A stretch of DNA of 64,000 bases. Origin: Lewinella sp. W8. GTDB lineage: Bacteria; Bacteroidota; Bacteroidia; Chitinophagales; Saprospiraceae. The first letter of the stretch is position 1; every line of letters starts with the position of its first letter. Below, one piece after another: positions 51,954 through 59,552 of this stretch. Both the position numbers and the translations under genes were made by a program. The notes beneath the pieces were generated by a model. That model did no database searches, had not been told where the DNA came from, and was given only the letters and a program-made list of their open reading frames with translations. The DNA lies in the NCBI RefSeq assembly GCF_004375085.3, contig NZ_SNAQ03000001.1, positions 545,846 to 609,845 on the forward strand, read 5' to 3'.

Positions 51954-52384
51954 GTAGGGGCCAAAAGCGTAAATGCAGGGTTGCCCGGTGCGGTAAAGCA
52001 CCCGCACCGGGGAAAACCGTTTGCTCCCGTTGCTACATGCGCAAATGGAGGAAGGAAAACCCGATCAAAGCAGCTTACGCTAATCTCAAGGCCAATGCCA
52101 AACGCAGAGGGAAGGAATTTACCATCACCATAGATCAATTCCGGGAATTCTGCCAGCAGACCGACTACATCAAGCGAAAAGGGAGGAAAGCCACCTGCTA
52201 CCACGTCGACCGCATCGACGAAACCAAAGGCTACACCATCGATAACATCCAGGCACTACCGAACCGGGATAACGTACGCAAGTACGTCCGCTTCAACGCC
52301 CATTACGATCATCGCAGCAGACAAATGCTATTCTTTACTGATGTGGTAAGGGAGGAAGATGATGGGGAGGAGGTGCCGTTTTGA
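51950..52384 (+). CDS. HNH-like endonuclease with a zinc ribbon
   Basis: A 144-residue protein. An N-terminal four-Cys zinc site (Cys9, Cys14, Cys25, Cys28: CRVARC...CSRCYMR) is followed by a basic linker and an HNH-type core: CYHVDRIDETKGYTIDNIQALPNRDNVRKYV, where His and Asp of HVD, and the later N residues, match the HNH motif. HNH proteins of phages act in packaging, recombination or homing. It overlaps the phosphatase-like gene by 4 nt. The strand-switch after this gene leads into the AT-rich cargo operon. Confidence 0.7.
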   Translation: MSRGQKRKCRVARCGKAPAPGKTVCSRCYMRKWRKENPIKAAYANLKANAKRRGKEFTITIDQFREFCQQTDYIKRKGRKATCYHVDRIDETKGYTIDNIQALPNRDNVRKYVRFNAHYDHRSRQMLFFTDVVREEDDGEEVPF

Positions 52385-52414
52385 AACTTGTCACGGCCAA
52401 GCAAAGGATGAAGT

Positions 52415-53407
52415 TTAATTATCAATTCTTAATAAAGCATCTTTTAGTATTGTAAATGCCCTTTTACCATGCTCCAAAACCTTTTGTTGGTGAAAAAATG
52501 CTTTGAATGATGGCATTGTAGCAACCTCATGGTGATTCATTAAGTAATCTAATTCGCTAAACGATTTAGCTTCTTTGTTACTCTGAATAAGAAGGTTGAA
52601 ATTTACATTCTTTAATGATTCACTTGGTTTAATATAAAGTCGTTTGTAACCAGTGATAAAAAAACTCACAGGATTTAATAACAAAGAATAAGTAGAATAG
52701 CTAGCTTTAATAAATTCATCTAAGTAGGCTTCATTTTTTCCCTGTTTTATCGCTTCCTGCATTTTTTGAACGACTCCATTAAGTTCATCAATTGATTTCT
52801 GGACAGAGTTAAACTGAGCTCCTTTTGCGATGATGCTTATATAATTTCTTTCATTAGAATGAGCCTCTATACGAAGTGAGTCGCCAATATCCTTATAACC
52901 TAGCAAGCAAATATCATCATTGATTGAAGTTGATATTCTATTGAGCGCATCTGAAAACAATGAGAAATCTTGCTTTTCGTCATTTTTTTCAGTTTTATCA
53001 ACCTGTAAAAGCATAGACTCTTCAAGGCCAAGCATGATCGATAATACCTCTTTTACCTCAGCTAGTGTATGACTTGTATCTTTTTTCACCTTCCCTTCAA
53101 GTGTGAATTTAACTCTGTTTTGGTTATCAATTTTTGGACTTTTTTTGTGATTCTGTTCATACCATTCTTTATATGACTCGCAAATAGAAATAAATTGATT
53201 CAATACACGGCTGAAACTGTGATGTTCAGCCTCCTTGGAGATAATTCCAAGTTCTACATTACGTCTATGTTCCCCTAATGTTCCTTTTGCATGTAGGAGC
53301 CTGCGCAGTAAATCTGTATGTGAGTCAATGCTTTTAAACATTAAATTAAACACCTCGTCAAGATTATTATTTGCAACTAAATCGAACAAGTGGGATGGTT
53401 TTACCAT
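52415..53407 (-). CDS. Protein with N-terminal EAD11-like effector-associated domain
   Basis: A 330-residue cytoplasmic protein. The N-terminal about 75 residues (LFDLVANNNLDEVFNLMFK, then RRNVELGIISKEAEHHSFSRVLNQFISI) follow the effector-associated domain 11 pattern, including the conserved R-x-x-x-LG-x-IS step. EADs are small death-like adaptor domains that link effectors to NTP-dependent conflict systems. The remainder (76-330) is helical and not assignable. It is the last gene of a three-gene minus-strand operon with the GTPase and two-TM genes. AT-rich, unlike the surrounding unit. The EAD call is by pattern, not by a search. Confidence 0.55.
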   Translation of the reverse strand: MVKPSHLFDLVANNNLDEVFNLMFKSIDSHTDLLRRLLHAKGTLGEHRRNVELGIISKEAEHHSFSRVLNQFISICESYKEWYEQNHKKSPKIDNQNRVKFTLEGKVKKDTSHTLAEVKEVLSIMLGLEESMLLQVDKTEKNDEKQDFSLFSDALNRISTSINDDICLLGYKDIGDSLRIEAHSNERNYISIIAKGAQFNSVQKSIDELNGVVQKMQEAIKQGKNEAYLDEFIKASYSTYSLLLNPVSFFITGYKRLYIKPSESLKNVNFNLLIQSNKEAKSFSELDYLMNHHEVATMPSFKAFFHQQKVLEHGKRAFTILKDALLRIDN

Positions 53408-53464
53408 TCTGGGAATCTGTTGGTGCTTCAGGTCGGAAACCGTAATTAAGTAATCGAATCTAGT

Positions 53465-53482
53465 ATTAATGTTGACATTAAT
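53465..53482. promoter_or_regulatory. 18-bp palindrome between genes 2 and 3 of the cargo operon
   Basis: ATTAATGT-TG-ACATTAAT is a perfect dyad between the two-TM gene and the EAD-like gene. It may be an operator or weak terminator affecting expression of the third gene. Confidence 0.45.
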
Positions 53483-53509
53483 CCTGAGACAATTGTTTGC
53501 TGTGGATAA

Positions 53510-54064
53510 TTATGTTTCATGATCGTTCTGTGTTGAAGATTCAAATGAAAGACGCTCTAATCTCATTTCAAAAGTTGCACGGGTAATAATGTCAATCCTT
53601 TGAAAGGCAATTTCCTTAAATGAATAAATTATATCATATATTCTCTTTAAAGCTCTTTTTTCCACCCTAATCTGATTGATGATTCGAATTCTCTTTCTAA
53701 GGCTAAATAGATTAAAAAAAACAAAAGCAAATAAGAATATTGCAAAGCCAAAAGAATAAGTCCATTGTTCTAAGTTTTGAGGGTCATTCATCTCGCTTAT
53801 CCCAATTTTTCCGACTCTAGCAAGAAAGAATAGAGATGTGAGCAAGACAACTCCAGTAGTTGACATGATTAAAATACCAAAATCGATTCTGATTTTTGCA
53901 TCATTTAGATCGTTGATAGCTTTCGAAGAGTTTTCGGCAAGTGAGATCAACTTTTCAAAATCAGTACTTAAGATTGCCTGATCAGTGCCATGCGCCTCTT
54001 GCTCAGCCAAGCTTTTAAAAAGCTGATAAGTTGCACTCTCATTCTTTTCCTCTGGGTCATTCAT
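53510..54064 (-). CDS. Two-TM membrane protein of the cargo operon
   Basis: A 184-residue protein with a charged N-terminal helix region, two membrane helices (about 60-82 and 100-122, separated by a short loop) and a basic helical C-terminus (RKRIRIINQIRVEKRALKRIYDII). The 2TM layout with a helical cytoplasmic tail resembles SLATT-type and other 2TM effectors of conflict systems, which may form pores, but no family is certain. It starts 1 nt before the GTPase gene's stop is complete in the operon (genes are adjacent with no gap), so the two are co-translated. Confidence 0.6.
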   Translation of the reverse strand: MNDPEEKNESATYQLFKSLAEQEAHGTDQAILSTDFEKLISLAENSSKAINDLNDAKIRIDFGILIMSTTGVVLLTSLFFLARVGKIGISEMNDPQNLEQWTYSFGFAIFLFAFVFFNLFSLRKRIRIINQIRVEKRALKRIYDIIYSFKEIAFQRIDIITRATFEMRLERLSFESSTQNDHET

Positions 54065-54065
54065 A

Positions 54066-54902
54066 CTATCGTAATTGTGATATTTTATTAAAGAAGTGTG
54101 TCAACATTTTCTTTTTTTGATCATCATCCCCAATTTTAGACATAACCTCCTCTTTATTCCAATGAAACGGCTTTTGATAACAACTTAGAGGAACAGAAGC
54201 AATTTTCAATCTTTGGGAGCCTAGCTTTTTGTAAAGATTCTCTATTAATTGGGAAAACTGGCTGCCACCTTCAGGATGATAGTAGGTTTCTGCCTCTAGT
54301 AGTTCGGTGGACTCGAAGAAAAGGTCAGCCTTATTGACCACAATAAGTAGCCAAGGTACCTGCTTCCCATTAGCAACAGATTTTTCAATTAAGAAAGAGA
54401 CTTTTTTGAAATCTTCTAGCTCTGCTAGAAGGTTAAATCTTCGTATTTTGTCGATACTATCAAGACCACGATTTTCAATTGCATCTTGCTTCACAACTGG
54501 AGATCTAATGTCGGTATATCCAAAGTCTACTACATAAATAACTCCTTCCAAACTTTTACTTTTTTCAAAAGCTTCCGATAGTCCTTGAAGTCTCTCTTGA
54601 GTAGTTTGACCCGGAATTACACGGACTAGATTTGTCCAATCTCCAAAAGTAATCGCCTTCACTTCTACTTCCGTTGAAGTTTGTGGCAACTCCCAAGAAA
54701 GATTGTTGGTCTCATTGTATAAATACGCTGCCAATACCGATTTGCCTACACCTGGCCTGCCTAGAATTACAACCTCTGTTCCTGTTTTGTCTAAGGTAGC
54801 AAGGATCCATTTCCAATACTTCTGAAGCGTTTTACGGTGCTTGTAAGCATGGTAAGGATACTTTAAAGGTCCTGCAAAATCAGCCCAATCTGAGATTTCC
54901 AT
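54066..54902 (-). CDS. Divergent P-loop GTPase of the cargo operon
   Basis: A 278-residue protein. The P-loop GRPGVGKS occupies about residues 48-55 (VVILGRPGVGKSVLAAYLY). A Ras-like G4 motif NKAD is at 190-193 (LLIVVNKADLF). The G3 region reads RVIPGQTTQERLQ with Val in place of the usual Asp of DxxG, so nucleotide hydrolysis may be altered or need a partner. The start is placed at ATG 54902 because a perfect -7 element (TATATTTG on the minus strand, 54910-54917) ends 7 nt before it; an upstream ATG at 54956 lies beyond the promoter. First gene of the operon with the two-TM and EAD-like genes. Confidence 0.72.
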   Translation of the reverse strand: MEISDWADFAGPLKYPYHAYKHRKTLQKYWKWILATLDKTGTEVVILGRPGVGKSVLAAYLYNETNNLSWELPQTSTEVEVKAITFGDWTNLVRVIPGQTTQERLQGLSEAFEKSKSLEGVIYVVDFGYTDIRSPVVKQDAIENRGLDSIDKIRRFNLLAELEDFKKVSFLIEKSVANGKQVPWLLIVVNKADLFFESTELLEAETYYHPEGGSQFSQLIENLYKKLGSQRLKIASVPLSCYQKPFHWNKEEVMSKIGDDDQKKKMLTHFFNKISQLR

Positions 54903-54909
54903 AGTAAGG

Positions 54910-54917
54910 CAAATATA
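54910..54917 (-). promoter_or_regulatory. -7 promoter element TATATTTG of the cargo operon
   Basis: A perfect TAnnTTTG match on the minus strand, 7 nt before the GTPase ATG. It gives the cargo operon its own promoter, independent of the prophage-like unit. Confidence 0.6.
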
Positions 54918-54981
54918 AAACCCCACCACGCAAAAAGCGCAGCAGGGCATGTACATAGCTCGAAAGCTCTCATTGCCTGGT

Positions 54982-55119
54982 AAAAGTAGGGGGTAGAGGG
55001 CATTCGGGGCGGACCTTAACTTATAACAGGTTGTTTTAATTTACGGAAAGGGCTACTTTTACTGGTAAAGAGGGAAAAGTAGAGCAGAAGTGCAGCAAAA
55101 TTGAAGCCAAAGTAGAGCA
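54982..55119. repeat. Iteron-like AAAAGTAG motifs (four) with two 11-bp direct repeats
   Basis: AAAAGTAG-type motifs occur at 54982-54989, 55053-55060 (inverted), 55075-55082 and 55108-55115 (CAAAGTAG). AAAGTAGAGCA is exact at 55076-55086 and 55109-55119, 33 bp apart (three helical turns). They lie just upstream of the rightward gene at 55151 and could be a regulator or replication-protein binding array. Confidence 0.55.
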
Positions 55120-55150
55120 AAAGTTAAGCTCTGGAGTGTACTCATTGCCC

Positions 55151-55438
55151 ATGAAAGCTTTATCCCAACCGGCCGAGAAGGCCCCCAATCTGCCGCGCTG
55201 CGTGCGTAAGTACCAGCTGCGGGATTACTTCGGATGTTCCTACCGCCATTTATGGCGATTCATCATCACCGAAGACCTGTTTTTGTCCTGGGGCTATGAT
55301 CCGGACAAGCTCAAACGCCGCCGGATCTTCTCTCCGGAGCTGACCAAACTCATTTATACCCACTTCCAAATCCGGGACCTGGACGCTGATCTGAGCGAAG
55401 AAATATTACGCCCCGAGCAAGAAAACCAGGGAAGTTGA
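55151..55438 (+). CDS. Small DNA-binding-like protein
   Basis: A 95-residue protein (ATG 55151; MKALSQPAEKAPNLPRCVRKYQLRDYFGCSYRHLWRFIITEDLFLSWGYDPDKLKRRRIFSPELTKLIYTHFQ in outline). The helix pattern RKYQLRDYFGCSYRHLWRFI resembles a phage-type helix-turn-helix. It follows the iteron-like motifs and precedes the structural-type operon, so it may be a late-gene or replication regulator. Function inferred from position. Confidence 0.6.
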   Translation: MKALSQPAEKAPNLPRCVRKYQLRDYFGCSYRHLWRFIITEDLFLSWGYDPDKLKRRRIFSPELTKLIYTHFQIRDLDADLSEEILRPEQENQGS

Positions 55439-55538
55439 TGCCTTTGGTGGCCTTTGGCTGCGCTCCGTAGTCTTGGCGGACCCTACGTTCTTGGGGTAGG
55501 GCGTGGCGACCATTATTTCGAGGTCGCAATCAGAAGGG

Positions 55539-56021
55539 ATGAGCCAACTCCTCAAGATCGCTGGCGGCCTGGCCCTGCTCAACTTCCTGTTGGGCAGCCG
55601 GGTCACCGGAGCGATTTACGACCGGATCGAATATGACCTTGCCGGCATCCGCCGGCAGGATGTGCGGATGGACGTCCGGGATGGTCGCGTGGTGGCCCTG
55701 GTGAATCTGCGGTTGTTCCTCAAACAGATGTTCGGCATCACCCTTTCGGTGACCGGCGTGGACCTGGCCTTTACCCAGCAGGGGAGCAACCTGGGAATCA
55801 TCCGGGCCAATCAGCGCATCACCCTGCCGCACGCCCGGGCTACGGAAGTGCCCCTGTTGCTGCTGGTCCCGGCGGGTAACTTCCTGGATCACCTGCAAAC
55901 GCTCCTCAGCGGTGGCACGGCCACCGCCCTGGCCCCGATCAACATTTCGGGCAGCATCTATTTATCCAACGGTATGGCGGTACCCGTCCGCCTGACCATG
56001 AACTTCCTGAGTTTCGCATGA
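55539..56021 (+). CDS. LEA2-like protein (immunoglobulin-like fold)
   Basis: A 160-residue protein starting MSQLLKIAGGLALLN, with a hydrophobic N-terminal helix and a beta-rich domain (RIEYDLAGIRRQDVRMDVRDGRVVALVNLRLF, FGITLSVTGVDLAFTQQGSNLGIIRANQ, LPHARATEVPLLLLVPAGNFLD) matching the LEA type 2/WHy pattern. Its stop overlaps the next start (ATGA). Role in a prophage-like unit is unknown; a virion-membrane or coat-linked role is a guess. Confidence 0.6.
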   Translation: MSQLLKIAGGLALLNFLLGSRVTGAIYDRIEYDLAGIRRQDVRMDVRDGRVVALVNLRLFLKQMFGITLSVTGVDLAFTQQGSNLGIIRANQRITLPHARATEVPLLLLVPAGNFLDHLQTLLSGGTATALAPINISGSIYLSNGMAVPVRLTMNFLSFA

Positions 56022-57481
56022 GTGGAAGTGCCTCAACATTGATCCCGCCGCCCGCCAAGGGGCCGCAGCTGCGCAAGGAAGAATACCGGACGGGCGACAT
56101 CATGAAGGTGGTCCAGGACATCGTGCGGGGCTACGCTCACGAAACGGAGCAGTTTTCCCGGCAGTTTTCCCGCTCGGAGGCCGGGCTGAAGAAGCTCTTT
56201 AACTGGGTCTACCGCAATTTCACGTACAAAGAAGACCCTCCCGGTAGTCAGTGGGTGCAAACGCCCGCGTACCTGAACCGCCACCGGGTAGGGGACTGCA
56301 AAAGCTACACGGCCTTCATCAGCTCGGTGCTGCAAAACCTGGGCATCGATCATTACATCCGCTATGCGGCCTACGGTACGAGCGAGTACCGCCACGTCTA
56401 TCCCGTTGCTCTGCTCGACGGTAAGCAAATTCCCCTGGACGTGGTCTACAAGGTGCAACACGGTGGGCGCTTCGGGGAGGAAAAGCGGTATACCAAAAAA
56501 AAGGACATCAAAGTGAAAGGACTCTATCAACTCGGCTCCATTGACATGGGGGCCAGCGAAGAAGAAATCATCGGCCAGCTCAAAATGACGCTGGCTGAAG
56601 TCGAAAAGATGGACGCCCAGCTTCCGGCCATCAATCCCAGCCGCGACGTCACCAAGATGACGGCCGGGCAGGTGGATAACCTGATCTGGGCCGACCGCTT
56701 CGAGATACTGGAGGGACTGACCAAGGACAGCACCCAAAAGTCGGAGTATCGCGCGGCGGCGGCCGCCATGCGTCAGGGAGACATTGCCGGCATCGGTTCG
56801 ATCCGGAACTCCGCCATCCGCAAGCAGGTGGAGGCCATCCTGAAAAACTCGGTCAAAAAGCAGCGTCCGGCCTTTGCCAACTTCTCCATCAAGATTCCCA
56901 CCCCCGCCGGAGTAAAGGGACTCTTTAGCGGCATCGGCAATTTCTTTCGCCGGGTGGGGCAGGCCATCGGTAACCTGTTCAAAAAGTTTGTCAACTGGAT
57001 CTTCTCCGGGGTGGGGAAGAAGATGGGGCCCTTCTTCATCTTTCAGTTCCTGCAACGGGGCAAGATCAAGAGCCCGGAAATCCGCTCGCGCATCGACGCT
57101 CAGCAGAAAAGCTACACGTTCATTCGCCGACTCGGCAAGTTCGACGATCAGCAGCTGAAGGGCCTCATGCTCAACGGCATCCTTGAGCGTACCGGAAAGT
57201 CGCCCAAGCAAATTGCCGAAGAAGAAGGCGTGCCCCAAATCGGCAACCTGGTTTCGGTGGTCATCGGGGCCATTCAGTTTGTGGTCAAGGTGGTCGAAAA
57301 GGTAGCTGGCATCTTCCGCCGGTCTTCCGGGGATGCGGGCCGCATCGACGAAACAACGATGTCCGATCCTTCTCTTTTCGAGGAGGAGCGCCGACTGCAG
57401 CAGCAGGGTGGCGGAGCGGGCAACTTCAACCCGCTGCTGCTCGCAGCAGCCGGGATTCCATTCATTCTAAAGGCGCTGTAA
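56018..57481 (+). CDS. Transglutaminase-like cysteine protease/peptidase
   Basis: A 487-residue protein. The transglutaminase-type triad is visible: Cys94 (HRVGDCKSYTAFISSVLQNLGI), His126 (SEYRHVYPVALLDGK) and Asp141 (IPLDVVYKV). It is preceded by LKKLFNWVYRNFTYKEDPPG. The C-terminal half has amphipathic and hydrophobic segments (VKGLFSGIGNFFRRVGQAIGNLFKKFVNWIF, about 290-330) and ends NPLLLAAAGIPFILKAL. It could process coat proteins or cleave host envelope peptides. The start overlaps the LEA2-like gene by 4 nt. Confidence 0.7.
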   Translation: MSGSASTLIPPPAKGPQLRKEEYRTGDIMKVVQDIVRGYAHETEQFSRQFSRSEAGLKKLFNWVYRNFTYKEDPPGSQWVQTPAYLNRHRVGDCKSYTAFISSVLQNLGIDHYIRYAAYGTSEYRHVYPVALLDGKQIPLDVVYKVQHGGRFGEEKRYTKKKDIKVKGLYQLGSIDMGASEEEIIGQLKMTLAEVEKMDAQLPAINPSRDVTKMTAGQVDNLIWADRFEILEGLTKDSTQKSEYRAAAAAMRQGDIAGIGSIRNSAIRKQVEAILKNSVKKQRPAFANFSIKIPTPAGVKGLFSGIGNFFRRVGQAIGNLFKKFVNWIFSGVGKKMGPFFIFQFLQRGKIKSPEIRSRIDAQQKSYTFIRRLGKFDDQQLKGLMLNGILERTGKSPKQIAEEEGVPQIGNLVSVVIGAIQFVVKVVEKVAGIFRRSSGDAGRIDETTMSDPSLFEEERRLQQQGGGAGNFNPLLLAAAGIPFILKAL

Positions 57482-57514
57482 CCAAATCTTTCACTTTCAA
57501 AATTTCCAACCATC

Positions 57515-57793
57515 ATGGCCAAGAAAACGAAGTATCAGCTTCTGATTTCGGCAAAGAAAAGTCACTGCGCCGGTCGGACGACCAAGGCAACGCTGAACAA
57601 GCGCAAGAAAGCCTACATCGACCACGCCACGAAAAAAGGTGGCAAGACCAAAGCCGAAGCCACCGCGATTGCTAACCGCGTCGTCAACCGTGGCTGCTCT
57701 GCCGGCATCGGCAGCACCAAGAAGAAAAAAACGACCGCCCGTAAGAAGCGGACGACCAAAGCTAAAACCACCGCCCGGCGTCGTCGTCGGTAA
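57515..57793 (+). CDS. Very basic lysine/arginine-rich protein
   Basis: A 92-residue protein made largely of Lys, Arg, Ala and Thr (CAGRTTKATLNKRKKAYID, GSTKKKKTTARKKRTTKAK) with a poly-Arg end. The composition resembles DNA-condensing or virion core proteins, and also histone H1-like bacterial proteins. The Cys residues near residue 18 and 61 are unusual. It sits between the transglutaminase-like gene and a hydrophobic-protein gene in the structural-type operon. Confidence 0.75.
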   Translation: MAKKTKYQLLISAKKSHCAGRTTKATLNKRKKAYIDHATKKGGKTKAEATAIANRVVNRGCSAGIGSTKKKKTTARKKRTTKAKTTARRRRR

Positions 57794-57829
57794 AGGTGAT
57801 TCTTTCATAACCATTTCAACCCATTACCT

Positions 57830-58279
57830 ATGTGTGGTTGCAAAAAATCCATTGGATCTATGGCACGCAGATCGCGCTCCCGCTCCACGAAAGTCACTAT
57901 GGAAGACGCCTTCGCCGTTGGCGCTGGTGCCGTACTTTCCGTGGTGGCCAACAAAGTCATCAATCAAACCATCCCCGAAAACCTGGCCCCCACGGTCGGT
58001 AAGTTCGTACCGATTGCCAAGGCGGCCGGTGGTGCCTACCTGGCCAGCTCGGCCAAGGACCGCCGGCTGAAGATGTTCGGCCTGGGTGTTGCCGCTACCG
58101 GTGCACTCGAACTCGGACAGAAGTTCGCGCCCGAGTTCGTCCAGATCGGCAGCGCCGGGGATATGTACCAGCGCCTGGGTAGCGCGGCTCCGAGCCTGAC
58201 GGAAATCCCCCTTTCCATCAGCGGCTCTTACGCCGAACCCGCCATGCTGGGCGTGGACAATGAGATGGCTACGCTCTAG
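57830..58279 (+). CDS. Hydrophobic small protein of the structural-type operon
   Basis: A 149-residue protein: a short Cys-rich and Arg-rich start (MCGCKKSIGSMARRSRSRS) then hydrophobic, Ala/Gly-rich helices (about 30-48, 65-80, 90-110), suggesting membrane association. No family recognised. Flanked by the basic protein and a candidate coat-protein gene. Confidence 0.6.
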   Translation: MCGCKKSIGSMARRSRSRSTKVTMEDAFAVGAGAVLSVVANKVINQTIPENLAPTVGKFVPIAKAAGGAYLASSAKDRRLKMFGLGVAATGALELGQKFAPEFVQIGSAGDMYQRLGSAAPSLTEIPLSISGSYAEPAMLGVDNEMATL

Positions 58280-58349
58280 CCAATGCTTTGAGCATGATCA
58301 GGCAGGAAATGGCTCATCCCTCCCTTGAATCATCCTCAACAAGACAAAA

Positions 58350-59036
58350 ATGTACCCTTCCAATAATCGCATTACCGCGACGAAGATGGCCCAGGATATG
58401 GCCGTGCGCATGGGCATGGAGCCCAGCGTGGCCCGTCCCCATCAGCTGCACCTGCTGGCGGCCCTGGACCCCAACAAGAACGAATACCTGATCGGCATCA
58501 ACGAGCGGGAACAGAACAAGATCGACCAGTTCGTACCCATCGGACTGAGTGACCGCGACGGCTTTTTGGCCGTGGGCATGGCCGTCGGCATCCTGCCCGC
58601 TCCGGTGGTCAACAGTGTGCCCATCCTGGCCGCCGCCCTGCCGGTCTTCCACCCCGATCCCAACATCTTCGACGGCGCACCCGCCCAGGCCGGAGAGCTG
58701 AGCGAGGCCCAGCAGGTGACCCTGCTCTACAACTCCAAGTTCTCCCTCCAGTCGGGCACCGAGAAGCGCATCGAGGATCACCCGACGCTGCCCTTCTGTT
58801 ACGTCCCCGAAACCCAGGCCAGCGCCTCGACGGCCAACGTCCTGAACGGAATGGAGCTCAAGCCCCTGGGTGCCTCCGTAGCCTTCGCCGGTGCGGACAA
58901 AAGCCACCTGACCTTCCGGGTGGACAGCAAAGACCGAAGCCTCATTGCCGGCACGGCCACCCGCAAGAATTACCTCTACGTGATTCTGGACGGTGCCATC
59001 ATCGAGGGAGCCAACAACTTCCTTTTCGCCAAGTAG
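58350..59036 (+). CDS. Candidate coat (capsid-like) protein
   Basis: A 228-residue protein with no signal or membrane helix and a beta-rich second half (LKPLGASVAFAGADKSHLTFRVDSKDRSLIAGTATRKNYLYVILDGAIIEGANNFLFAK). An N-terminal helical part precedes PVVNSVPILAAALPVFHPDPN. Position directly before a strong hairpin, size and beta pattern would suit a small viral coat protein, but no homology is recognised. The call is speculative. Confidence 0.35.
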   Translation: MYPSNNRITATKMAQDMAVRMGMEPSVARPHQLHLLAALDPNKNEYLIGINEREQNKIDQFVPIGLSDRDGFLAVGMAVGILPAPVVNSVPILAAALPVFHPDPNIFDGAPAQAGELSEAQQVTLLYNSKFSLQSGTEKRIEDHPTLPFCYVPETQASASTANVLNGMELKPLGASVAFAGADKSHLTFRVDSKDRSLIAGTATRKNYLYVILDGAIIEGANNFLFAK

Positions 59037-59062
59037 GCGAACCCGTAACCTTTGTTTTTCAT

Positions 59063-59091
59063 GGGAGCCCGCTCTAGCCGGGTGGGCTCCC
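59063..59091 (+). terminator. Terminator or attenuator after the candidate coat gene
   Basis: Stem GGGAGCCC (59063-59070) with GGGCTCCC (59084-59091), followed by GTTTC. Partial termination here would raise expression of the gene at 58350 relative to downstream genes. Confidence 0.6.
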
Positions 59092-59107
59092 GTTTCAATC
59101 CATTCTC

Positions 59108-59542
59108 ATGGCTTACGAGAATATTGTCCGGGGTGCCTACAAGGAAGGTGCCAACGGCCCGGCCATCTGGCGGGAGAACATCATCGTTCCCCTCAAAGCG
59201 CCGATCAAGGACTACCGGCTGGAGGAGCGCTCGACGGTCGAAGGCCACCACGCCGTGGGCCTCTACGTGACCCCGCCAGGGGTGACGCTGCGCGACGGCT
59301 CCACCGTGGCCGCTGCGGCCATCTTCAACACGGCTTACCTGGTGCTGCGTAACGGCTCGGATGAGGTCATTACCCATCTGTACCTGAGTCAGATCCTGGC
59401 GGCCAACGAAGCCGGGTGTCCTTTCGAGATCAGCCTGCCGGGTAAGATCACCATGTCCGATTCTTCTCTGGTGGTGCAGGACGGCCCGAACGTCCAGGCC
59501 GATACCGTGCTGGAAATCCAAATCGAATACGTCCGTCAATAG
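59108..59542 (+). CDS. Beta-rich protein, possible second coat protein
   Basis: A 144-residue beta-rich protein (starting MAYENIVRGAYKEGANGPAIWRENIIVPLKAP; later GVTLRDGSTVAAAAIFNTAYLVLRNGSDEVI). No signal or membrane helix. Its length and strand pattern would suit a jelly-roll coat or spike protein in a virus-like unit, which is inference only. It follows a terminator-like hairpin. Confidence 0.45.
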   Translation: MAYENIVRGAYKEGANGPAIWRENIIVPLKAPIKDYRLEERSTVEGHHAVGLYVTPPGVTLRDGSTVAAAAIFNTAYLVLRNGSDEVITHLYLSQILAANEAGCPFEISLPGKITMSDSSLVVQDGPNVQADTVLEIQIEYVRQ

Positions 59543-59552
59543 TCCCGACACC

